Source: an uncultured Gemmatimonadota bacterium
GTDB taxonomy: Bacteria > Gemmatimonadota > Gemmatimonadetes > Gemmatimonadales > Gemmatimonadaceae
Assembly: GCA_946480295.1 (NCBI GenBank)
Contig: CAMLIT010000041.1
Coordinates: 1-31,150 of the forward strand
Length of the DNA: 31,150 nt
Reading direction: 5' to 3'
The position numbers and the translations under genes were made by a program. This document shows positions 8,710 to 14,776 of this stretch, one piece after another. Each line of letters starts with the position of its first letter. Within the stretch, counting starts at the first letter, position 1. Below the pieces are notes generated by a model, which made no database searches, was not told the DNA's origin, and saw nothing but the letters and a program-made list of their open reading frames with translations.

Positions 8710-8755
8710 GATGCGGAACCTAATCGGCTTCCCGACGGCTGGTCCATTCCGCATC
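8710..8755. promoter_or_regulatory. 9-bp inverted repeat upstream of tal
   Basis: GATGCGGAA and TTCCGCATC are perfect reverse complements separated by 28 nt, in the 82-bp gap between the sugar dehydrogenase stop and the tal start. It may be an operator or an mRNA leader structure. No T run follows, so a terminator is less likely. Function is unknown. Confidence 0.35.
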
Positions 8756-8765
8756 TGCCGCACCG

Positions 8766-10073
8766 TCAGCGAGCACCCACGTAGCGGATCCTCCAGATCC
8801 GCCCGCCCATGTCGTCGCTCAGGTACAGCGAGCCGTCGGCCGCCTCGGCGAGCCCCACGGGGCGGTGCGTGAGCGGATGGTCGGGCGCGAGCAGCCCATC
8901 GACGAACGTTTCGTAGGGACCGCTGGCGCGGCCGTCCCGCAGCGGCTGGAAGACGACCTTGAATCCCGCCTGCGGCAGCGGCGCGCGATTCCACGAGCCG
9001 TGGAAGACGATGAACACGCCGTCGCGATAGCGCGCCGGGAGCTGCGTCCCCGTGTAGAAGAGCAGCCCGACCGGCGCCCAGTGGCCGGGGTACGCGGCGA
9101 CATTTCCCTTCTTCGACGCGCAGCGGCCGACCGTCTGCCCGTTGCCGCCGTACTCGGGCGCGAGCAGCTTCGCCGTCCGCTGCATGTCGTAGTAGCAGTA
9201 CGGCCAGCCGAAGTCGTCGCCGCGCTCGACGTGGAACAGCTCCTCGCCCGGCGACTCGGCGCTCTGCTCCGCCGTGTAGTACTGCGGCCAGTTGTCGTGA
9301 AGCTGGTCGCGCCCGTTCTGCGCGACCCAGAGCCCGCCGCGCGGCTGGAAGGCGATCGCCACGCCGTTGCGGATCCCGGTGGCGAAGCGCTCGCCGTCAT
9401 GCTCGGCCTGGCCGAGCCGACCGGCGTCGAAGCGCCAGACGCCGGCGCGCGTGGCGAGCTGCGGACAGGGGTCCACCCCCGGCGAGCTCCGCTGCCGATC
9501 GTGGACCTGGCAGGCGTTCGCCGCGCCGTCGCCCGAGCCGATGTTGACGTACAACTTCCCGTCGGGCCCGAGGGCGAAGGTCTTCGCCGCATGCCCGCCG
9601 CGAGGCAGCCCCTTCACGATCGTGTCCGGCGCGGCGGCGATCTCCAGCTCCCCTGGGCGGTACGGGTAGCGCAGGATGTCCGTCGAGTTCTCCGTGTAGA
9701 GGTACCCGCCGCGGATCGCGACCTCGCTCGTGCGGTAGCTGCCGAAGCGGCCGCGCCGGTCCGCGTGGCCGTCGCCGTCCGCGTCGCGCAGGATGACGAT
9801 CCCGCCGCCCACGCCCCCGCTCCCCCCCTCCCCGCCGGAGCGTCGGCCGTACGTGCTGACCACCACGTCGCCGTTAGGCGCGACGACCAGGTGCCGCGCC
9901 CCCCACACGCTGTCGGCGAACACGGAGGCGCAGAAGCCCGCGGGGAGCGTGAGGCCGCCGTTCCCGGCGTCGCAGCCGGCCGCGGCGCCCTGCTGGGCGG
10001 CGGCGAGGGACAGCGGCGCGAGCGCCGCGGCGAAGGCGGCGAGGGCGGTGAATCGGATCGAGCGAGGGGTCAT
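8766..10073 (-). CDS. Secreted sugar (glucose/sorbosone-type) dehydrogenase, beta-propeller
   Basis: A 435-residue exported protein of the PQQ-dependent glucose/sorbosone dehydrogenase family. Residues 1-26 form a signal peptide (basic start, Ala/Leu core, LAAAQ). After it come propeller features: ARHLVVAPNGDVVVSTYG, a glycine-rich insert, GPDGKLYVNIGSGDG, TGIRNGVAIAFQP, DDFGWPYCYYDM, VFIVFHGSWNR and the final SLYLSDDMGGRIWRIRY. Conserved His and Trp residues in the GSWNR and GWPYCYY segments fit the family's cofactor face. It probably oxidises sugars or aldoses in the periplasm; the exact substrate is unknown. It is the first gene of the leftward carbon block, with a 160-bp divergent promoter region on its 5' side. 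A GTTAGGC heptamer (9873-9879) encodes Pro-Asn with the rare codon CCT. Confidence 0.85.
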   Translation of the reverse strand: MTPRSIRFTALAAFAAALAPLSLAAAQQGAAAGCDAGNGGLTLPAGFCASVFADSVWGARHLVVAPNGDVVVSTYGRRSGGEGGSGGVGGGIVILRDADGDGHADRRGRFGSYRTSEVAIRGGYLYTENSTDILRYPYRPGELEIAAAPDTIVKGLPRGGHAAKTFALGPDGKLYVNIGSGDGAANACQVHDRQRSSPGVDPCPQLATRAGVWRFDAGRLGQAEHDGERFATGIRNGVAIAFQPRGGLWVAQNGRDQLHDNWPQYYTAEQSAESPGEELFHVERGDDFGWPYCYYDMQRTAKLLAPEYGGNGQTVGRCASKKGNVAAYPGHWAPVGLLFYTGTQLPARYRDGVFIVFHGSWNRAPLPQAGFKVVFQPLRDGRASGPYETFVDGLLAPDHPLTHRPVGLAEAADGSLYLSDDMGGRIWRIRYVGAR

Positions 10074-10165
10074 GGTGGCGTTCGTGTCGTCGCGGAAGAA
10101 TCTAGTCTCTGGGGCCCCAATTGCAGCGTCCTGCGCGCCCGGGGGCGCTCCGGCCGCCTTCGTTC

Positions 10166-10194
10166 TTGCCCTTCCCCGCGGCGATCACTATAGC
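10166..10194 (+). promoter_or_regulatory. Sigma-70-like promoter for the lipoprotein gene
   Basis: TTGCCC (10166-10171) and TATAGC (10189-10194) are separated by 17 bp in the divergent gap 10074-10233. Transcription would start near 10201, about 33 nt before the ATG at 10234. Confidence 0.5.
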
Positions 10195-10233
10195 TGGTGC
10201 GGCTCCGCACGGCCCGCACACCAGCCCCCGCTC

Positions 10234-10629
10234 ATGGCCCCCATCTCCCGGCATCTCCGCACCGCCCTGCTGGCCGCCGCGGCGCTGGCGACCGCGGGCT
10301 GCTACGCCCATCACGGAGCCGGCTTCGTGCAGCCGCCGCCGGTCGTCGTGGACATCGTCAATCACAACACGCTGGACATCAACGTGTACACGGTGCACTC
10401 GGGCATGCGCATGCGCCTCGGCACCGTGAACGGCCTGACGAGCGGCCACTTCCAGGTCGCGGCGAACCAGTTCGGCGACGGGAGCCTGCAGCTCTACGCC
10501 TCGCCGATCGGCGGCTCGCGCGGCTTCCTGAGCGAGACCGTCTACGTCACCCCGGGGCTCCTCGTCATCTGGACGCTCGAGTCGGTGCTGCCGCAGTCGT
10601 CACTGGTGGTGCGCGACACGGCGTCGTGA
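10234..10629 (+). CDS. Small lipoprotein of unknown function
   Basis: A 131-residue protein with a short basic start, an alanine-rich hydrophobic stretch and a lipobox-like ATAGC, with C23 as the predicted lipidated cysteine. Thr at the -3 position is less usual than Leu, so lipidation is likely but not certain. The mature part looks all-beta: alternating hydrophobic stretches such as VVVDIVNHN, DINVYTVHSG, FQVAANQFG and LLVIWTLES. I do not recognise a family. It has its own promoter-like sequence at 10166-10194 and is followed 76 bp later by the AhpD-like gene on the same strand. A Gram-negative envelope role is inferred from the lipobox only. Confidence 0.75.
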   Translation: MAPISRHLRTALLAAAALATAGCYAHHGAGFVQPPPVVVDIVNHNTLDINVYTVHSGMRMRLGTVNGLTSGHFQVAANQFGDGSLQLYASPIGGSRGFLSETVYVTPGLLVIWTLESVLPQSSLVVRDTAS

Positions 10630-10705
10630 GCATTCGGCAATGCCCGCTGGCCGAGTCGCGGTACGCCCCCTATTCTTGGCGCCACTTCACCTCAGGAGAC
10701 GAGTG

Positions 10706-11353
10706 GTGACCTGGATCCAGACCATCGCGCCGGACGCCGCGGAGGGGCCGCTGAAGGCCGCTCTCGCCGCCCAGCGGTCCATGTATCCCGCGGAATACGC
10801 GGGCCCGCCGGCCATCCCCACGGCCGCGGGCGCGAACAGCATCATCGCCTCGCATTCGCTCATCCCCGCCGCCCTCCAGCACGCCTTCTCCACCTTCGGC
10901 GCGCTGATGAGCCCCGACCTGCCACTCGAGCGGCGTCACCACGAGATGATCGCGACGGTCGTCTCCGTGACGAACCGCTGCCGGTATTGAATGAACTCGC
11001 ACGCAGAGTTTCTGCGTCGGGTGACGTTGGACGAGACGCTGGTCGCCGCGCTGCGGGCCGACTACCGCACGGCGCCGATCACGGCGGCCGAGCGCGCGAT
11101 GCTCGACTTCGTCGTGGACATCACGGAGGACGCGACGCGCAGCTCGCGCGCGACGCTGGACGGGCTGCGCGCGCACGGGTTCGACGATCGCGCGATCCTG
11201 CAGATCACGCTCATCGCGAGCTGGTTCAACTACACCAACCGGGTGGCGGACGCCCGGGGGGGGGGGCGGGACCACGTGGCGGCGCGATCAACCCGCCCGC
11301 CGCCCGCGGGGGCGGCGTGGGCGGGAGCGGCCGCGGGAGCGGGTGGGGGCTAG
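10706..11353 (+). CDS. AhpD-like peroxidase-related protein with in-frame TGA: probable selenoprotein
   Basis: A carboxymuconolactone decarboxylase/AhpD-fold protein, read as 215 residues through one in-frame TGA at 10988-10990. The redox motif reads Cys92-Arg-Tyr-TGA95, then MNSHAEFLRR. In relatives this is CxYC followed by a conserved His three residues after the second Cys, so the TGA falls exactly on the second catalytic cysteine. Both sides of the TGA are family sequence: HHEMIATVVSVTNRC before it, and ERAMLDFVVDIT and ITLIASWFNYTNRVADA after it. The start is GTG 10706, with AGGAG seven bases upstream. A perfect hairpin with a GU loop follows the TGA at SECIS distance. The likely role is peroxide or thiol redox chemistry. 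The C-terminus after the 11-G run (11256-11266) is low-complexity, and its frame is less certain. Alternatives are a nonsense mutation, or two separate ORFs with restart at the ATG at 10991. No Sec machinery gene is in the window. Confidence 0.72.
10988..11017 (+). promoter_or_regulatory. Bacterial SECIS-like hairpin after in-frame TGA
   Basis: After the TGA (10988-10990) come 10 nt, then ACGCAGA (11001-11007), loop GTT (11008-11010) and TCTGCGT (11011-11017), a perfect 7-bp stem. The loop GU is 18-19 nt after the TGA; in E. coli fdhF, from memory, it is about 20. The stem is built from codons GCA, TTT and CGT, which are unusual in this GC-rich DNA. Confidence 0.65.
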
Positions 11354-11404
11354 TCGCTACTGCGCTCGCCCGGCCGCGGCAGCGCCGGGCGAGGATCGCG
11401 CGCG

Positions 11405-11755
11405 TCAGTGCGGCGTGACGTGCCCCGCCTCGCGGCGGGGCAGCGGCGGCGCGGACGACACCCCGCCGGGGCGCTCGGCGAGCAGCCGGGCCGTGAACCG
11501 CTGCGCCTCCGCCACCCGCTCGACCTCGAGCAGGAGCGTGTCCATCGACTCCTGCAGCCCGCGGAGCTCCGGCGCCCCGCCGAGTCCGCGTGCCGCCTCG
11601 GCGAGCGCTCGCCGCGCCGCCGCCCGGGCGCCGAATCGCGCGCCGACCCAGGCGCCGACGAACCCCGCGACGAGCGCGACGCACCCCGCCGTGGTGAAGA
11701 GCAGGAGGTAGTGCTCGCGCAGGGTGCCGAGGAAGACGTGCGGAAAGAGCGCCAT
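11405..11755 (-). CDS. Small single-pass membrane protein, coiled-coil-like tail
   Basis: A 116-residue protein with one clear membrane helix at about residues 14-37 (YLLLFTTAGCVALVAGFVGAW). A basic Ala/Arg-rich stretch (GARFGARAAARRALAEAARG) follows, then a likely amphipathic or coiled-coil helix (QESMDTLLLEVERVAEAQRF) and a Pro-rich end. The basic residues just after the helix suggest that the tail is cytoplasmic. I do not recognise the family; it resembles small Gemmatimonadota-type membrane proteins of unknown function. I chose ATG 11755 over an upstream in-frame start at 11815, because the shorter form begins just before the hydrophobic segment. It is convergent with the AhpD-like gene; the 51-bp gap between them shows no clear terminator. 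Confidence 0.65.
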   Translation of the reverse strand: MALFPHVFLGTLREHYLLLFTTAGCVALVAGFVGAWVGARFGARAAARRALAEAARGLGGAPELRGLQESMDTLLLEVERVAEAQRFTARLLAERPGGVSSAPPLPRREAGHVTPH

Positions 11756-11806
11756 ACGAGCCTCGCGAAACGGGTGGTGGCCGCCAAGAGTACCACGGAA
11801 GCGGCT

Positions 11807-11827
11807 GGAGCGCACTACGCGCGCTCC
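11807..11827 (-). terminator. Possible hairpin terminator
   Basis: GGAGCGC (11807-11813) pairs with GCGCTCC (11821-11827) around 7 nt, about 45 bp after the stop of the leftward membrane protein at 11871. There is no T run, so it may be only a hairpin. Confidence 0.3.
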
Positions 11828-11870
11828 GATCCCCGAGGTTTCGAGGCGGACTCCCCGCCCCGATGCCGGC

Positions 11871-12473
11871 TCAGCGGCTCGCGAGCTCGAGCAGCGCCGG
11901 CGCGATCCAGGAGGCGCCGATCAGCAGGAGCGCCGTCCCGAAGCCCACGATCCACGGCCGCTTCGTATCGTGCGGCGGGAAGATGGTGGACGCGTGCATC
12001 GCCGTGACGAGCATCGGCAGGTGCGCGGCCGCGACGGCGAACAGCGGCAGCGCGCCGTCGATCGTGAAGGGCCGCTGCATCGCCAGCCCGCCGAGGAGAT
12101 ACGTCACCTCGAGCACGCCGATGCCGAGCGCCATGCCGAAGCCGAAGCGGTCGCGCGTGCGAGTGGCGAGGAACCAGAGCACGACGAGATAGGCCAGCAG
12201 CGCCAGCCCGATCATCGGGACGGCGGCGAGGAGGTTGCCCGGTTGCCGCAGCAGCGTGAGGAGATGGAACTCGAGCACGAGCCGCGCGAGCAGGGCGACG
12301 GAGAGGGCGACCCGCATCGCGGTGCGATGGCGCTCGAGCAGCGCGACCGCCTCGCCGAACTTCAGCGCGGGTCGCACGGCGCGCGCGCCGTGGACATCGA
12401 CCGTATCGCGACTCGGTGCGGCGACCGGAAAGACGAGCACCCGGGGAGCCGCGAGGTCCGGGAGATTGCGCAT
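11871..12473 (-). CDS. Multi-pass membrane protein of unknown function
   Basis: A 200-residue integral membrane protein. After about 45 soluble N-terminal residues (including FGEAVALLERH) I see four to five hydrophobic helices: around 52-72 (MRVALSVALLARLVLEF), 82-102 (LLAAVPMIGLALLAYLVVLWF), 110-128 (FGFGMALGIGVLEVTYLLG), 140-160 (GALPLFAVAAAHLPMLVTAM) and 173-193 (WIVGFGTALLLIGASWIAP). No catalytic or transport motif is recognised. The ATG at 12473 is the only convincing start. It sits between the barrel protein gene upstream and the small membrane protein downstream, all leftward, but the gaps of over 100 bp argue against a tight operon. Confidence 0.65.
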   Translation of the reverse strand: MRNLPDLAAPRVLVFPVAAPSRDTVDVHGARAVRPALKFGEAVALLERHRTAMRVALSVALLARLVLEFHLLTLLRQPGNLLAAVPMIGLALLAYLVVLWFLATRTRDRFGFGMALGIGVLEVTYLLGGLAMQRPFTIDGALPLFAVAAAHLPMLVTAMHASTIFPPHDTKRPWIVGFGTALLLIGASWIAPALLELASR

Positions 12474-12554
12474 GGAATCGGAGAGCGGGAGTGAGCTGGT
12501 GCTGCTCTGCCACCTTGCAGACGGGCCAGCACTCCGGCCGCAACGCGTCGATCC

Positions 12555-12569
12555 CGTCGCCTAGCGACG
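12555..12569 (-). terminator. Short palindrome after the barrel protein gene
   Basis: CGTCGC, three bases, then GCGACG lies 14 bp after the TAA of the leftward barrel gene. It could stop transcription or simply stall it. There is no T run. Confidence 0.25.
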
Positions 12570-12582
12570 CTGTCGCGTTCCG

Positions 12583-13377
12583 TTACAGTCGACCGACATT
12601 CCAGACAAAACCGGCATACATCGCGTGCGGCTGCGGGCCGTGAATCGGCACGATGATCCCCGCGTCCGCGGCGAGCCAGCGCGCGATGGACAGGGTGGGA
12701 CCGGTGAGAAACGCGACGGTGGGCGGTGAGCCCGCCACTCCGCCCGTGCCGGGATAGCCGTAGATCTCCCCCGTGTACCCGACCACGCCCACCAGCGGCG
12801 TGCCCGCCGAGATCGTCCAGAGCGATGCATAACGAGACACCGCCGTCCCCGAGCCGCGCCCGGCGCGACGCGTCGCCCCGGCGTTGACGTCGAGGGAGTA
12901 GTCTCCGAAGCGATGGCTCGAGATGAGAAGGAGCCCGGCGTCGGTCGTCCCGGTGCCGCTGCCGCCCGCGCGCGAACCCGTGGGGAGCTTGAGCGAGGGG
13001 AGCACCGCGAACGCGCCGAGCACGGGCAGGTCATCGGCGAGCCGCCACTTCACGTCGAACGTGGCGTCGCCGAAGCCGGGCGCGCCTCCCGCCCCCGCCG
13101 ACGGATGGAAGGTGTCGAGCACGATCCCGAGCTGGGCGTGCGGCGCGAGCCCCACCTTGATCGTCGCCGGCGTGGAGAGCAGCGTCCCCCCGGTCACCGC
13201 ATCGCGCTCGCCGCCCATCTCCAGCTCCACCCATCCCGGCGCCACGGTGAAGGCGTGCGTGGCGACCGTCGGCCGCTCCGGCTGGACGGCGTGCGGGTCG
13301 GACGGCTCCTGGGCGCCGAGTGCGGAGGCGACGAGGAGCAGGGCGGCGAGGGTGCCGCGCGCGCTGGACGGGATCAT
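12583..13377 (-). CDS. Putative outer-membrane beta-barrel protein (MetA-like transporter family)
   Basis: A 264-residue exported protein with a signal peptide (LAALLLVASALGAQ) and a barrel-like mature part of alternating strands. Features fit the phenol-degradation MetA-like outer-membrane family: a lipid-facing strand pattern through LGIVLDTFHPS, the GFGDATFDVKWRL turn, PSLKLPTGS, the DAGLLLISSHRFGDYSLDVNAG strands, and a late series ending IIVPIHGPQPHAMYAGFVWNVG. Such proteins are often annotated simply as transporter. No nearby gene indicates a substrate. The ATG at 13377 is followed directly by the signal peptide. The gene is separated by 35 bp from the next leftward gene's stop, so the two may be co-transcribed. 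Confidence 0.7.
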   Translation of the reverse strand: MIPSSARGTLAALLLVASALGAQEPSDPHAVQPERPTVATHAFTVAPGWVELEMGGERDAVTGGTLLSTPATIKVGLAPHAQLGIVLDTFHPSAGAGGAPGFGDATFDVKWRLADDLPVLGAFAVLPSLKLPTGSRAGGSGTGTTDAGLLLISSHRFGDYSLDVNAGATRRAGRGSGTAVSRYASLWTISAGTPLVGVVGYTGEIYGYPGTGGVAGSPPTVAFLTGPTLSIARWLAADAGIIVPIHGPQPHAMYAGFVWNVGRL

Positions 13378-13412
13378 GAGGGCGCCAAACTACTCGCCCG
13401 TCCCACACCGGG

Positions 13413-13898
13413 CTAGCGGTCTCGCGGCTGCGAGGCGGCCGGGATGTCGTAGTCCTGGGAGGCCACCATGATCCAGCGCCCGCCGCGCCGGATCCACGTG
13501 TCGGTGAAGCGGTAGCGGTGCTGGAACGCGCCGCCCGCGCCGCGGCCGCGCGTGACGAGGATGCCGGTGACGACGCCGGTGGTTCCGTACACGTGCGCCC
13601 GCATGTCCTCGTTCGCGGCGTAGGTGACGGTGTCGCTGGACGCGGTCATCTCCCTCAGCGTCTGTTCCCGGTCGGCGACCCCGGTCTCGTCGGAGTACAC
13701 GTACCCCGGCGCCAGCGTCCGGCGGAAGTAGCCGGTATCGCGCCGGACGAGCGCCGTCGTCCACCCGTCCTCGAGCCGGAAGAGCTCGCGCTCGGCGGCG
13801 CTCCGTGGAGTGGCAGGGTGCGGCGTGGCGCTGGGGACCTGGGCGGCGACACCGCCGGCCAGCACCAGCAGCGGCAGGAACGCGAGCAGGGGACGCAT
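13413..13898 (-). CDS. Secreted NTF2/SnoaL-like protein (DUF4440-type)
   Basis: A 161-residue protein with a signal peptide (LLAFLPLLVLAGGVAAQ) and an NTF2-like cone fold. The helical start ELFRLEDGWTTALVRRDTGYFRRTLAPGYVY is followed by the beta-sheet portion with AHVYGTTGVVTGILVTRGRG and HRYRFTDTWIRRGGRWIMVASQDYDI, the standard DUF4440 pattern. Such domains may be enzymes or binding proteins; no catalytic residue can be assigned here. The start is ATG 13898, with GGGAGG eight bases upstream; a longer frame to 14081 is non-coding in character. It is divergent from the response-regulator gene, and the 194-bp gap between them should hold both promoters, though I cannot pick out clear -35/-10 boxes. 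Confidence 0.78.
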   Translation of the reverse strand: MRPLLAFLPLLVLAGGVAAQVPSATPHPATPRSAAERELFRLEDGWTTALVRRDTGYFRRTLAPGYVYSDETGVADREQTLREMTASSDTVTYAANEDMRAHVYGTTGVVTGILVTRGRGAGGAFQHRYRFTDTWIRRGGRWIMVASQDYDIPAASQPRDR

Positions 13899-14092
13899 CT
13901 GGACCCTCCCGGTCGTCCGGAATCGTCGGCACCGCGTGGACACGGACCGGCGTCGCAAGATCGGCACCGGCGCCGGTTCGGCGGGATGTTCGGACGGGAG
14001 GTGTCGCGCGATCGTGGCGCACGCCAGATTTGAGGGAGCGGCGGATCCACCATCACGCCGGCGACAACCCGACCCTGACACCGAGATCGATC

Positions 14093-14776
14093 ATGAGCGC
14101 TGACATCATCCGCGTCCTCCTCGCCGACGACCATGCGGTCGTGCGCTCGGGGCTCAAGGCCGTGTTGAGCGCGGCGCCCGACATCGAGGTGGTGGGGGAA
14201 GCGCGCAACGGCGCGGAGGCCGTCGCCCTCGCCGAACGCATCAAGCCGGACGTCGTCGTCATGGACCTGACGATGGAGGGGCTCGACGGCGCGACGGCGA
14301 CGAAGAGCATCGTGGAGAAGGGGCTGCCCACGCGGGTGCTCGTGCTGACGATGCACGCGGAGGAGGACTACCTGCTCCCGCTCCTCAAGGCGGGGGCGTC
14401 GGGCTATCTCGTGAAGAGCGCGGCCGACCGCGAGCTGATCGACGCGATCCGCGCCGTCTCGCGGGGCGACACCTACGTCCGGCCGAGCGCCGTGCGCGTG
14501 CTCGCCGGCGGCGTGACGAAGGCGGACCCGGCGCGGGCCGAGCGCGAGCGGTACGAGAAGCTCACGCAGCGGGAGAAGGACGTGCTGCGCATGGTGGCGC
14601 AGGGCTACTCCGGCCCGGAGATCGGCGAGAAGCTCTTCATCAGCGCGAAGACGGTCGACACCTACCGCCAGCGCATCCAGGAGAAGCTCGGGCTGCAGCA
14701 CCGGCCGGACTACGTCCAGCTCGCGCTGCGCCTCGGGCTCCTCCAGGAAGAGCCGCCTAGCGAGTCGAAGAAGTAG
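14093..14776 (+). CDS. NarL/LuxR-family response regulator
   Basis: A 227-residue DNA-binding response regulator. The receiver domain (1-120) has D12-D13, phospho-acceptor D58 in VVVMDLTMEG, T-loop LVLTMHAEED and K in GYLVKS. The C-terminal LuxR-type helix-turn-helix is classic: LTQREKDVLRMVAQGYSGPE, then IGEKLFISAKTVDTYRQRIQ and EKLGL. No sensor kinase is adjacent, so it is an orphan here. The start ATG 14093 has only a weak ribosome site. Its 3' end overlaps the convergent GH3 gene by 20 bp, so the two transcripts must be antisense to each other at their ends. Confidence 0.92.
   Translation: MSADIIRVLLADDHAVVRSGLKAVLSAAPDIEVVGEARNGAEAVALAERIKPDVVVMDLTMEGLDGATATKSIVEKGLPTRVLVLTMHAEEDYLLPLLKAGASGYLVKSAADRELIDAIRAVSRGDTYVRPSAVRVLAGGVTKADPARAERERYEKLTQREKDVLRMVAQGYSGPEIGEKLFISAKTVDTYRQRIQEKLGLQHRPDYVQLALRLGLLQEEPPSESKK

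Noticed and set aside
10991..11353. A separate small gene starting at the ATG directly after the TGA
   Set aside because: Possible by restart, but it would lack the first redox Cys and half of the fold, has no ribosome site of its own, and the hairpin evidence favours read-through.
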